Below, piece after piece: positions 24,137 to 34,610 of a DNA stretch of 64,000 nt (its first letter is position 1; each line of letters begins with the position of its first letter). The notes below the pieces were generated by a model. It was not told the origin of the DNA, searched no databases, and was given only the letters and a program-made list of their open reading frames with translations. Origin of the DNA: Devosia sp. 66-14 (GTDB taxonomy: Bacteria; Pseudomonadota; Alphaproteobacteria; Rhizobiales; Devosiaceae); contig MKVB01000006.1 of assembly GCA_001899085.1 (NCBI GenBank), positions 691,867-755,866 on the forward strand, written 5' to 3'. The position numbers were made by a program, and so were the translations under genes.

Positions 24137-25189
24137 ATGACCGCCTCCCCTTCCGCCGGCACCGTCGTTCGCCGGACCCTTGTCACATTGCTGATCTCGG
24201 CGGCCGGCGGCGGTGTTGCGGCGCTGGTCAACCTGCCCGCGGCGTGGCTGATGGGCGGCGCACTGGCGGTGGCGATCGCGGCACTGATGGGCGTCAAGGT
24301 GATGCTGCCGACCTGGCTGCGCGACGCCACCTTCGTCCTCACCGGGCTGTCGATGGGCGCGGCAGTGGCGCGCGACTCGCTGGCGCTGATGGTGCAATGG
24401 CCGGTGACGCTGGCGGCGCTGGCGGTCGAACTGATCCTCATCATCACGCTCACCGGGTTTCTGCTGCGCAAGCTGTTCGGGCTCGACCGTGGCACCGCCT
24501 ATCTCAGCTCGTTCCCCGGGCACCTGAGCTTCGTGATGTCGATCGCGGCGGCGGGCGTCGGGGATTCACGGCAGATCATCATCATCCAGGTGATCCGCAT
24601 CCTGATCCTCACCATCTGCGTACCGATCGGGGCGCTGTTCCTGCCGATCGGCCATTACGAAGGCGCGCCCGTGCAGGCGCCGATGGGGTTCGAAACGCTG
24701 CTGCCGGTAGGGCTCGCCTGCGCCGTCGCCGGCTTCATCCTGACCAAGCTGCGCGCGCCGGCCGGCTATGTGCTCGGTGCCATGGCGGTGGCGATCTGCG
24801 CCAAGTTTGCCGGGCTGTTCGAGGGCGCGATGCCGCAGCCGCTGCTGATCGCGACGTTCATCCTGATCGGCGCGTTGATCGGCTCGCGCTTCAACGGCAT
24901 CACCCGGGCCGAGTTCAGCCAGGCGGCGATCGGCGGCCTCGCCGGCACGGCGCTGACGGTCGCCATTGCCACGGTGGTGACGCTGGCGGTGGCGCCGTTT
25001 GTCGACATGCCGTTCGGCCAGATCTGGCTCGGGCTGTCGCCGGGGGCGCTCGAAGGCATGGGCGCGCTCGGTATCGCGCTGGGCTTCGATACGGCGTTCA
25101 TCGCCGCGCATCACGTCAGCCGGCTGCTGATGCTGACCTTCGCCATCCCGGTGGTCGCGATGCTCATTCGCGACAAGGAGTTGCCGTAA
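24137..25189 (+). CDS. AbrB family membrane protein
   Basis: 350 residues, about ten hydrophobic helices. LPAAWLMGGALAVAIAAL and LTGLSMGAAVARDSL are the first AbrB repeat; the second includes RAPAGYVLGAMAVAICAKF and IGALIGSRFNGI. FPGHLSFVMSIAAAGVGDSRQI is the conserved central loop, and LSPGALEGMGALGIALGFDTAFIAAHHVSR near the end is its counterpart (quoted in parts). Often labelled a putative ammonia monooxygenase, but members look like transporters or membrane regulators. Confidence 0.88.
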   Translation: MTASPSAGTVVRRTLVTLLISAAGGGVAALVNLPAAWLMGGALAVAIAALMGVKVMLPTWLRDATFVLTGLSMGAAVARDSLALMVQWPVTLAALAVELILIITLTGFLLRKLFGLDRGTAYLSSFPGHLSFVMSIAAAGVGDSRQIIIIQVIRILILTICVPIGALFLPIGHYEGAPVQAPMGFETLLPVGLACAVAGFILTKLRAPAGYVLGAMAVAICAKFAGLFEGAMPQPLLIATFILIGALIGSRFNGITRAEFSQAAIGGLAGTALTVAIATVVTLAVAPFVDMPFGQIWLGLSPGALEGMGALGIALGFDTAFIAAHHVSRLLMLTFAIPVVAMLIRDKELP

Positions 25190-25308
25190 GTCTCCGGATC
25201 GGACAGGAAACCCTGCGACTTTTGCCGAAAGCGCCCCGGCCGACTTGCGGGAAGCCGCAAGCCCGCCCAAATTCTCCGGCAAACGCCTCCCGACCCACGG
25301 AGATTCAC

Positions 25309-25629
25309 ATGCTGCGTCCGCTTGCCCTTGCCGCCGTCGCCACCACCCTGTTCATCGCCGGCCCCGCAATGGCGCGCGAGAACTGCGACATGAACGGCAC
25401 CCGCCCTGGGCTGACGGTGGAGTTCGGTATTTCGATCGGCGGAAAGAAGGGCGGCGACGGCGACAGCTTCAACCAGGACATCGTCAAGATGGAACTGCGC
25501 AAGCGCGGCGTGAACGCCCGTTCGGTCAGCAAGGCCTCGGACGGCTGCATCGAAGCCTTTGTGCAGTACCCGGATGGCTCCTGGCACAGCGACTATTACG
25601 ACCCGGACACCTGGGAACAGGTGGACTGA
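25309..25629 (+). CDS. small exported hypothetical protein, 106 aa
   Basis: ATG 25309 follows CACGGAGATTCAC. A signal peptide (LRPLALAAVATTLFIAGPAMA) precedes a mature part of about 83 residues with two Cys (ENCDMNG and DGCIEAF), a Gly-rich turn (IGGKKGGDGDSF), a helix (DIVKMELRKRGVNA) and a C-terminal aromatic, acidic segment. It looks like a small folded periplasmic protein with one disulfide. No family recognised. It ends 9 bases from the convergent GH13 gene. Confidence 0.7.
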   Translation: MLRPLALAAVATTLFIAGPAMARENCDMNGTRPGLTVEFGISIGGKKGGDGDSFNQDIVKMELRKRGVNARSVSKASDGCIEAFVQYPDGSWHSDYYDPDTWEQVD

Positions 25630-25638
25630 GGTTTCGGA

Positions 25639-27282
25639 CTAGCGCTTCGGTTTCCTCCTGAACGCCACGCCCAGCTCGGATGTCGAGAAGAAGGCAAAGC
25701 CGTTGGCCTCTAACCGGAGCTTGCTCTTGCGGCGCTCGGCGCCGTGCGACAGCTCCAGCGGTTCGAGAGCTTCCCCACCGGACAGCGTGACGATGATCGG
25801 ATCGGCCGACAGGTTGAACAGGCAGGTGATGGCGCCATCCTTGCCGATGCGCCGGAAGGCGAGCAGCGGTTCGGCGACCTTCAGGAACTCGATATCGCCT
25901 GAGGCGAAGACCGGGTGCGCCCGGCGGAAGGCCAGCGCCCGGCGGTAGAAGTTCAGCGTCGAGTCGGGGTCGGCGTTCTGCGTCGCGACATTGAGGGCTG
26001 AGTGGTTCGGCTTCACCGGCAACCACGGTTTGCCGGAGGAGAAACCGTTCGGGGCCTCCCCTTCCTCCCATGGCATCGGGGTGCGGGCGCCGTCGCGCCC
26101 CTTGTACTCGGGCCAGAAGCGGATGCCGGGCGGGTCGGTCAGTTCCTCGAACAGGATGTCGGCCTCGGGCAGGCCCAGTTCCTCGCCCTGGTAAAGGCAG
26201 ACCGATCCCTTGAAGCTCAGCAGCATCGCGGCAGCCTGCCGGGCCAGGTCGGCGAGGTTCTGCGCGTACGGGGCCCAGCGGGTCAGATGGCGGTTGACGT
26301 CGTGGTTGGAAAAGCTCCAGCACGGCCAGCCGTTCGGCGCCCCGGCGAAGAATTTTGCCATCTTGGTGCGGAAGTGTTCGGCGGTGAATTCCGGGCCGAG
26401 CATGTCGAAAGTATAGGCCATGTGCAGCTTGTCGCCGCCGGACGTATACTCCTCCATCAGTTGCAGGCCGCGATGACTGTCGCCGACTTCGCCGACCGTG
26501 GTGGTGCCGGGATACTGGTCGAGCAGTTGGCGCACCCGCTTCAGGAACCCGACGTTCTCAGGCTGGCTCTTGCCGAACTTGTGGTCCTGCATGTCGTAGG
26601 GGTTGACGGCATATGGCAGGTGCCTCGGGCGGCGAGCCGGCGGATTGCTGCGCAGTTGCCGGTCGTGGAAATAATAGTTCACGGTGTCCAGCCGGAAGCC
26701 GTCGACGCCGCGTTCAAGCCAGAAGCGCATGACATCGAGCACCGCATCCTGGACGTCCGGATTGTGGAAGTTCAGATCGGGCTGCTCGATCAGGAAATTG
26801 TGGAAGTAGTACTGCCCGCGGCTGGGGTTCCACTCCCAGGCGCGGCCGCCGAATACGCTGGGCCAGTTGTTGGGCGGCGAGCCGTCGCGCTTGGGGTCGG
26901 CCCAGACATACCAGTCGGCCTTGGCATTGGTGCGGTTGAGCCGGCTCTCGCGGAACCATGGATGCATATCCGAGGAGTGGGAAAGCACCTGGTCGATGAT
27001 CACCTTGAGGCCCAGCGCGTGGGCGCGCTCGATCAACTGGTCGAAATCCTCGAGGCTGCCGAACAGGCGGTCGACTTCCTTGTAGTCGGAGACGTCATAG
27101 CCCATGTCCTTCTGCGGCGACTGGTTGATGGGCGAGAGCCAGATGCAATCGACGCCGAGGCTGGCGATATGGTCGAGCCGGCGCATGATGCCCGGCAGAT
27201 CGCCGATTCCGTCGCCATTACTGTCCTGAAACGAGCGCGGGTAGACCTGATAGATCACCGCGCCGCGCCACCAATCCGTCAT
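25639..27282 (-). CDS. GH13 alpha-glucosidase
   Basis: 547 residues. It hydrolyses alpha-glucosides such as sucrose, maltose or isomaltose, probably in the cytoplasm. YQVYPRSFQDSNGDGIGDLP is the start of the barrel; the nucleophile is D199 (GFRLDTVNYYF), acid/base E265 (TTVGEVGD) and transition-state D328 (FSNHDVNR). The C-terminal beta domain begins near SALNVATQNADPDS. The organisation is that of proteobacterial AglA-type enzymes. No alpha-glucoside transporter is adjacent. Confidence 0.95.
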   Translation of the reverse strand: MTDWWRGAVIYQVYPRSFQDSNGDGIGDLPGIMRRLDHIASLGVDCIWLSPINQSPQKDMGYDVSDYKEVDRLFGSLEDFDQLIERAHALGLKVIIDQVLSHSSDMHPWFRESRLNRTNAKADWYVWADPKRDGSPPNNWPSVFGGRAWEWNPSRGQYYFHNFLIEQPDLNFHNPDVQDAVLDVMRFWLERGVDGFRLDTVNYYFHDRQLRSNPPARRPRHLPYAVNPYDMQDHKFGKSQPENVGFLKRVRQLLDQYPGTTTVGEVGDSHRGLQLMEEYTSGGDKLHMAYTFDMLGPEFTAEHFRTKMAKFFAGAPNGWPCWSFSNHDVNRHLTRWAPYAQNLADLARQAAAMLLSFKGSVCLYQGEELGLPEADILFEELTDPPGIRFWPEYKGRDGARTPMPWEEGEAPNGFSSGKPWLPVKPNHSALNVATQNADPDSTLNFYRRALAFRRAHPVFASGDIEFLKVAEPLLAFRRIGKDGAITCLFNLSADPIIVTLSGGEALEPLELSHGAERRKSKLRLEANGFAFFSTSELGVAFRRKPKR

Positions 27283-27433
27283 CGAAGTCTCCGTCGTTCG
27301 CGCCCGAGTGTCGCGACGGGCGGCCAGAAAGGCAATCGCTTTGACGGCATGGGAGTTCCGCGCCGATTGCGGCGCAGTTAGCTTCGGCGCTAGAACTTAT
27401 CCGGTGGCGCGAGGGCGCCGCGGGGGACTCGAG

Positions 27434-27841
27434 ATGCAACAGATTCCAATCAACTGGCTGGCCGTCATCGTGGCGGCAATCATCCGACTGGCCGTGGGCA
27501 CCGTCTGGTATTCGCCCGCCCTGTTCGTGAAGCCATGGCAGGCGCTGACCGGCGTGACGCCGGAGAGCATGAAGGCGGGGCTCGGGCGTGCCGTCGCCGT
27601 CGACGCGGTGCTGTCGCTGATCATGGCGTTCATCCTGCTGCACGCCGTGACCTATGCGGGCGCAACCGACATTTTCAGCGGCGCCGCGGTTGGTGCGCTC
27701 AACTGGCTGGGCTTCGTCGCCACCACCTTTCTGGGTCTCTGGCTCTATGAAAACCGGCCGCTGAAGCTGATCTCGATCAATCTGGGCGCGCTGCTGGTGT
27801 CGCTGGTGCTGATGGGGGCTCTGCTGGCGGTCTGGCGCTAG
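27434..27841 (+). CDS. DUF1761 membrane protein, copy 1
   Basis: 135 residues from ATG 27434, four predicted helices. INWLAVIVAAIIRLAVGTVWY then the conserved LFVKPWQALTGVTPESM loop, LSLIMAFIL, and GALNWLGFVATTFLGLWLYENRPLKL are the family blocks (given in parts). It closely matches the protein at 29327, including the identical ending LMGALLAVWR. Function unknown. Confidence 0.88.
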   Translation: MQQIPINWLAVIVAAIIRLAVGTVWYSPALFVKPWQALTGVTPESMKAGLGRAVAVDAVLSLIMAFILLHAVTYAGATDIFSGAAVGALNWLGFVATTFLGLWLYENRPLKLISINLGALLVSLVLMGALLAVWR

Positions 27842-27867
27842 CCCGGCCACCACGCCAACGCGACCTG

Positions 27868-27900
27868 CCCCTGTCATTTCCCGACGGGAAGAGACAGGGG
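27868..27900. terminator. hairpin between convergent DUF1761 and SRPBCC genes
   Basis: CCCCTGTC pairs with GACAGGGG, and TCCC/GGGA pairs inside. It lies between two convergent stops and could terminate both; no clear T-run. Confidence 0.5.
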
Positions 27901-27928
27901 ACGGCTTTGCCAGAAGGCGCGTCGCAGC

Positions 27929-28354
27929 TCAGCTCAGCAGCGATTTCAGCGCTTCTAGGGTCATCGCCCAGTTGCCTTGCGCGGCAGTGGCGGCCTCCTC
28001 GGAGGAATTGCCGGCCTGCGATACGGTGAGCCGTGTGCCCGTGCCACTCGCGGCCAGCGCGTAGGTGATGAGCTGCCGGTTCTCCGGGGCATCCGGCAAG
28101 CCGCTCAGGGCGCTGTAATAATTGACCTGCAGCAGGCGCGGCGGATCGATTTCCACGATGTCGCCCTTATCCTCGAACGGCACGCCCTCCCACTCGCCGC
28201 GATAGGTGACGGAGCCGTGCTTCACCCAGTCGCCGCTGAGTTCGGCGCCGAACATATACTGTTTCACCATCGCGGGGTCGGTGAGCGCCGACCACACCTG
28301 CGCCGGCGATGCGGGGAGGTCGAGGCTGGTGGTGGCCGTGAAAGTTGCGGACAT
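27929..28354 (-). CDS. SRPBCC family protein (polyketide cyclase-like)
   Basis: 141 residues. FTATTSLDLPASPAQVWSAL then TDPAMVKQYMFGAEL, VTYRGEWEGVPFEDKGDIVEI and a C-terminal helix (MTLEALKSLLS) give the START-like fold. It is a different branch from the SRPBCC protein at 6095. The gene is divergent from the AraC-type regulator at 28413 with only 58 bases between starts, so the regulator probably controls it. Confidence 0.85.
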   Translation of the reverse strand: MSATFTATTSLDLPASPAQVWSALTDPAMVKQYMFGAELSGDWVKHGSVTYRGEWEGVPFEDKGDIVEIDPPRLLQVNYYSALSGLPDAPENRQLITYALAASGTGTRLTVSQAGNSSEEAATAAQGNWAMTLEALKSLLS

Positions 28355-28412
28355 GGTAGGTCTCCTCTGCTTGATGGTCGGGCGAACCTAGGGACGAGGC
28401 CGGGAGGCGCGC

Positions 28413-29258
28413 TTGCAAAAACCCGCAAAGCGGTTCGAGGAAAAGCGCGACGACTTTGCCGGCATCCTCGACCCGGCCGGATCGGCGCGCAGCTATGGGC
28501 TCAACCGCTACCGGCCCTCGCCGGCGCTGGCGCCGTTCGTCGAACATTATTGGGTGGTCAGTTGGGAACTGCCCGAAGGCGCCTCGTACCTGGCCGAGGT
28601 GTTGCCGCACCCCAACCTGAACCTTGCCTTCACCCGCGAGCGCGGCTGGATCACCGGCGTGACCACGGGGCGTTACGACTACGAGGTGAAGGGAGCCGGC
28701 GCGGTGTTCGGCGTGATGTTCCGACCGGGCGGCTTCCGGCCGTTCTTCGGCCGGGCGGTTGCCGAGTTGACGGACGCCACGCTCGACGCAGCGACGATCT
28801 TCCCCCGGGCGACCGAGACGGCGCGGGCCACACTGATGGGCGAGCCCGATCGCCAGCAGATGATCGCCCTGGCGGAGGCGATCCTGACGGATGGCGGATT
28901 ACCGGCGACCGACCCGAACACCGAACTGGCAGCCGGCATCGTCGAGCTGGCGCGGACGGACCGGGAGATCGTCAGCGTCGCGGCTTTGGCGCGGCGCGCC
29001 GGGGTCAACGAGCGGACGCTGCAGCATCTGTTCCAGCACTATGTGGGGAGCTCGCCCAAATGGGTGATCCGTCTCTATCGCCTGGTGGAGGCGGCAGCGC
29101 GGGCGACTGCCGAAGACGCGCCAAACTGGACGGAGGTGGCGCACGAACTCGGCTATGCCGACCAGGCGCATTTCAGCAATGATTTTCGCCGCATCGTCGG
29201 ACGGGCGCCGACCGAGTACCAGCGCGACGTTCGGCAGAGCGCTACGCGGGCGCCCTGA
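28413..29258 (+). CDS. AraC family transcriptional regulator
   Basis: 281 residues from a TTG at 28413 with GGGAGG six bases upstream. The C-terminal AraC/XylS domain (about 170-268) shows the first helix-turn-helix in VSVAALARRAGVNERTLQHLF and the second at WTEVAHELGYADQAHFSNDF, then GRAPTEYQRD. The N-terminal domain (YRPSPALAPFVEHYWVVSWE) is of the type found in regulators beside SRPBCC or DUF1761 genes. Likely target: the divergent SRPBCC gene and perhaps both DUF1761 genes. Confidence 0.9.
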   Translation: MQKPAKRFEEKRDDFAGILDPAGSARSYGLNRYRPSPALAPFVEHYWVVSWELPEGASYLAEVLPHPNLNLAFTRERGWITGVTTGRYDYEVKGAGAVFGVMFRPGGFRPFFGRAVAELTDATLDAATIFPRATETARATLMGEPDRQQMIALAEAILTDGGLPATDPNTELAAGIVELARTDREIVSVAALARRAGVNERTLQHLFQHYVGSSPKWVIRLYRLVEAAARATAEDAPNWTEVAHELGYADQAHFSNDFRRIVGRAPTEYQRDVRQSATRAP

Positions 29259-29326
29259 TTGCGAGACGGCTGGCCTCGGCGGTAGCATTTGCCGGCAGGC
29301 GCGAGGGGCGCCCGGGGAGTTGGAAG

Positions 29327-29728
29327 ATGCTGCCGATCAACTGGCTGGCCGTGCTTGTCGCGGCGATCATTCGCATGGCCGTGGGTTTTGCCTGGTACTC
29401 GCCGCCGCTGTTCCTGAAGCCCTGGCAGGCGAGCACCGGGATCACGCCGGAGACGATGCGCGCGGGCCTGGGCAAGGCGATGGTGGTCGACATCATCGCT
29501 TCGCTGATCATGGCCTTCGCGCTGGGCAACATCATTGTCGGCGCCAACATCACCGACTGGCTCAACGGTGCGCTGGCCGGCTTCTGGGTGTGGCTCGGCT
29601 TCATGGCGACGCTGATGGTGTCGCTGTGGGGATACGAGAACCGCTCGCTCAAGCTGATCGCCATCAACCTCGGCAACAACCTGATCGCACTGATACTGAT
29701 GGGGGCGCTGCTGGCCGTCTGGCGCTAG
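29327..29728 (+). CDS. DUF1761 membrane protein, copy 2
   Basis: 133 residues, four predicted helices, aligned end to end with the protein at 27434: MLPINWLAVLVAAIIRMAVG, LFLKPWQASTGITPETM, GYENRSLKLIAINLG and the same LMGALLAVWR ending. The segment near residues 65-80 has diverged most. It lies 68 bases downstream of the AraC gene on the same strand and may be cotranscribed. Function unknown. Confidence 0.88.
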   Translation: MLPINWLAVLVAAIIRMAVGFAWYSPPLFLKPWQASTGITPETMRAGLGKAMVVDIIASLIMAFALGNIIVGANITDWLNGALAGFWVWLGFMATLMVSLWGYENRSLKLIAINLGNNLIALILMGALLAVWR

Positions 29729-29739
29729 ACGCCGAACGA

Positions 29740-29772
29740 GGGGGGAGCACGCCGGAGCCCGGCGCGCCCCCC
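29740..29772. terminator. strong hairpin between convergent DUF1761 and SDR genes
   Basis: GGGGGG pairs with CCCCCC, and CGCCGG with CCGGCG inside, seven bases before the SDR stop at 29779. The symmetry suits a two-way terminator, without a T-run. Confidence 0.55.
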
Positions 29773-29778
29773 TGCCCT

Positions 29779-30561
29779 TCAGCTTTCGTAGGCCGCAGAC
29801 GGGAACTGCGTGGCGTATTTGCCGCCGGAGCAATCGATCGAGGCGCCGGTGATGTAGTGGGCCTGGTCGGAGGCGAGGAAGCAGATGAGGTTTGCGACGT
29901 CCTCCGGATTGCCCCAGCGCCGCAGCGTCAGGGTGTCGAGCAGGCGCTCCTGGCGCGCATCGGGCAGCTTGGCGAAACCGTTCATCTCGGTGGGGATCAT
30001 GCCCGGCGAATAGGAGTTCACCGTCACGTTGAACGGGCCGAGTTCGCCGGCGAGCACCCGGCTGAACTGCACCACCGCCGATTTCGACGCGGCATAGGCC
30101 GCACCACCAACCGACGGGATGATGGCGGCAAAGGACGCGGCGTTGAGGATTCGACCGACGGCCTGGCGCTGCATGATCGGCGCCACCGCCTGGCACATCA
30201 GGAAAGTGCCCTTGGTGTTGGTATCGAAATTGGCGTCCCACACCGCCTCGGCGAGCTTGTCGACCCGCGCGCCGCTCGCCACCCCGGCATTGTTGACGAG
30301 GATATCGATCCGACCGAACGCCTCATCAACGGCGCCCACCGCCGCATTGACCTGCGCCGCCTCGCGCACATCACAGAGGATGCGCAGACCAGGCCAGCCG
30401 GCCTCGGTCCACTCCATGGCCGCGTCATCGAGCAGATCCTGACGGAAATCGACGATCGCGACGGTGACGCCTTCGGCAGCGAGCGTGCGCGCAATGGCCC
30501 GGCCAATGCCGCGACCGGCCCCGGTTACGACGGCGACTTTGCCTTTGAGATCGATCAGCAT
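29779..30561 (-). CDS. SDR family oxidoreductase
   Basis: 260 residues. The classical short-chain dehydrogenase has the NAD(P) loop VTGAGRGIGRAIA (about 11-23), NNAGVASG, and the catalytic YAASKSAVVQF. The substrate is unknown. It starts two bases after the stop of the upstream 2-hydroxyacid dehydrogenase gene, so the two form an operon and may act on the same acid or sugar acid. Confidence 0.93.
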   Translation of the reverse strand: MLIDLKGKVAVVTGAGRGIGRAIARTLAAEGVTVAIVDFRQDLLDDAAMEWTEAGWPGLRILCDVREAAQVNAAVGAVDEAFGRIDILVNNAGVASGARVDKLAEAVWDANFDTNTKGTFLMCQAVAPIMQRQAVGRILNAASFAAIIPSVGGAAYAASKSAVVQFSRVLAGELGPFNVTVNSYSPGMIPTEMNGFAKLPDARQERLLDTLTLRRWGNPEDVANLICFLASDQAHYITGASIDCSGGKYATQFPSAAYES

Positions 30562-30563
30562 GA

Positions 30564-31502
30564 TCAGACCACCGCGCTGAGCAGGGGTTCGCCGGCGAAA
30601 TGCGCGACGATATTGGCAACTACGAGGTCGCCCATCTTGTTGCGGGTCTGGTGGGTGGCGCTGCCCTGGTGCGGCGACAGCACGACGTTGTCGAGGGCGA
30701 AGAAGCCCTCGGGCACCTGCGGCTCCTTCTCGAACACGTCCAGCGCCGCGCCGCCCAGCTTCTTGCTCTTGAGCAGTTCGAGCATGGCGGCCTCATCGAT
30801 CAGCGTGCCGCGGGCGACGTTGACGATGAAGCCCTCGGGGCCGAGCGCCTCGAGCACTTCGCGCGAGACGATCTTCTCGGTGCCCTTGCCGCCTGGCGCG
30901 ATGATCACCAGCCAGTCGCAGTCGCGCGCCATGTCGATCAGCTTATCGTAGAAGACATAGGGTTCGTCATGCTGGCGCGACCGGCCGTGATAGACGACGC
31001 GCATCTTCATGGCCTGGCAGCGGGTGGCGATCTCCTTGCCGATGCGGCCCAGCCCGAGGATGCCGACGGTCTTGCCGTTGAGCTCGGTGAGCAGCGGGAA
31101 GCCCGAATTCGGCCACTTGCCCTGGCGGACGAACTGGTCGCCCTGCGGAATGCGGCGGGCGAGGCCGATCATCAGCCCCAGGGTCAGCTCGGCCACCGCG
31201 TCGTTGAGGACATTCGGGGTGTTGGTGACGCGGATATTGCGCTCTTTGGCTGCCTTGGTATCGATCGAGTCGTAGCCGACGCCGAAATTGGCGATGATCT
31301 CCAGCTTGGGCAGCTTGTCCATCAAGGCGCCGTCGACATTGCCGCCGGCGATGGCGCGGACCTTGCCGGCCACCGATTTGATCAGCGCGTCCTTGTCGGC
31401 CGCCTCGTGCAGCTTGTGCACGGTGTAGCGCGCCGCCAGCGCCTGTTCGCAACGATCGAGCAGCTTGTGAGTCTGGAGAATCTCTTCCGGCATTGGTCCC
31501 AT
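30564..31502 (-). CDS. D-isomer 2-hydroxyacid dehydrogenase
   Basis: 312 residues; Met at position 4 (31493) is an alternative start. NAD(P)-binding GLGRIGKEIATRCQAM is in the centre. Catalytic residues are an Arg in NVARGTLIDE, a Glu in EKEPQVPE and the His in LSPHQGSATHQTR. It resembles glyoxylate/hydroxypyruvate reductases. FGVGYDSIDTKAAKERNI is the conserved substrate loop. It is the first gene of a two-gene operon with the SDR downstream. Confidence 0.93.
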   Translation of the reverse strand: MGPMPEEILQTHKLLDRCEQALAARYTVHKLHEAADKDALIKSVAGKVRAIAGGNVDGALMDKLPKLEIIANFGVGYDSIDTKAAKERNIRVTNTPNVLNDAVAELTLGLMIGLARRIPQGDQFVRQGKWPNSGFPLLTELNGKTVGILGLGRIGKEIATRCQAMKMRVVYHGRSRQHDEPYVFYDKLIDMARDCDWLVIIAPGGKGTEKIVSREVLEALGPEGFIVNVARGTLIDEAAMLELLKSKKLGGAALDVFEKEPQVPEGFFALDNVVLSPHQGSATHQTRNKMGDLVVANIVAHFAGEPLLSAVV

Positions 31503-31596
31503 CCCTATTCGGGGGACGGTTGTATGGCAGTTTTGCGCGAGGGTGAAGGCGACGTTGGTGGCACAACCGGCGGGCCGGATGGCCTGCCGGTAGCGG

Positions 31597-33083
<1,487 letters not shown>

Positions 33084-33087
<4 letters not shown>

Positions 33088-34610
33088 TGTCTCTTCCCCA
33101 TTCCAGCGAGGCGCTCAGCCATGTACCTGGCCAGTTCCGCCGTCTCGTGTGCGTTGAATCGCAGGCCCTGCTTGGAGCGACGCCATAGCACGTCGTCAGC
33201 GGTCACCGCCCATTCCCGATCCATCAGATAATCGACCTCGCGGGCATAAAGCGTGGTGCCGAAATGCGCGCCGAGCTCGGCAGTGCTTTGCGCCTCGCCC
33301 AGCACATCGGCCGCCAGCGTGCCATAGGCGCGCACCAGCCGTCGGATGAAGGCCGGATCGAGACTGGATTTGCGCGCCGCGAGCTTCCGTACCTCGGCGT
33401 CGAAGGCGGTGGGCGGAAAGTCGCCGCCCGGCAAGTGGGCATCGCGGGTCCAGCGCGGCCCCTTCTTGCCCAGCAACCCGTCGATCCGGTCGACCACCTG
33501 CTCGCTGAGCCGGCGGTGCGTCGTCAGCTTGCCGCCGAAGATATTGATCAGCGGGGCCTCGCCGCCCTCCCCTTCGGTCTTCAGCACGTAATCGCGCGTC
33601 GCCTCCTGCGCGGCGCTGGCGCCATCGTCGAACAGCGGCCGGACGCCGGAATAGGTCCAGACGATCTCGGCCCGCGTCACCGGCTTGATGAAGTACTCGC
33701 TGGCGGCGGCGCACAGATAATCGATCTCCTCGTCGCTGATGCGGACGCCGGTGGGATCGCCGTCGAAATCCATGTCGGTGGTGCCGATCAGCGTGTAGTC
33801 GCCCTCATAGGGGATGGCGAAGAAGATGCGGCCGTCGGCGTTCTGGAAGAAATAGCAGCGGTCGTGGTCGAACAGCTTGTTGACCACGATGTGGCTGCCC
33901 TTCACCAGCCGCACGTGATGGGCCTCGGTGCGGCCGACAGTGTCGCGGATCACGTGATCGACCCATGGACCGGCGGCGTTGACCAGCAGGCGGGCCGACA
34001 CCGTCTCGGTCCCGTTCGGCCCCTGCAGCTGAACCTGCCACAGCGCGCCGGCGCGATGGGCGGTGACCACCTTGGTGCGGGTCACCACCCGGGCGCCGCG
34101 GTCGGCGGCATCGCGCGCGTTGAGCGCCACCAGCCGCGCGTCGTCCACCCAGCCATCGGAATACTCGAAGGCCACCTTGTGCCCTGGTTTCAGCGGCCGC
34201 CCCGCCGGATCCCTGGTCAGGTCCAGTGTCCTGGTGCCGGGCAGGAGCTTGCGGCCGCCCAGGTGGTCGTAGAGGAACAGCCCGAGCCGCAGCAGCCAGG
34301 CCGGCCTGAGGTTCTTCTCGTAGGGCAGCACGAAGCGCAACGGCCAGATGATGTGCGGCGCCGAGGCCCACAGCACTTCGCGCTCGACCAGCGACTCGTG
34401 CACCAGCCGGAATTCGTAATGTTCGAGATAGCGCAGGCCGCCATGCACCAGCTTGGTCGCCGCCGACGATGTGCCGGAAGCGAGGTCATGCATCTCGGCC
34501 AGCATCACGGTGTGGCCGCGCCCCACCGCGTCGCGGGCGATGCCGGTGCCGTTCACGCCCCCGCCGATGACGAAGACGTCGACCGGCGCCTGCTGCTGGG
34601 TGTCGTTCAT
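33084..34610 (-). CDS. glpD: glycerol-3-phosphate dehydrogenase (FAD, respiratory)
   Basis: 508 residues. It oxidises glycerol 3-phosphate to dihydroxyacetone phosphate at the membrane and passes electrons to quinone. The FAD-binding motif [19 protein letters not shown] is at the N terminus, [14 protein letters not shown] and [19 protein letters not shown] are conserved blocks, and a C-terminal helical domain follows. It overlaps glpR upstream and glpK downstream by four bases each. Confidence 0.97.
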
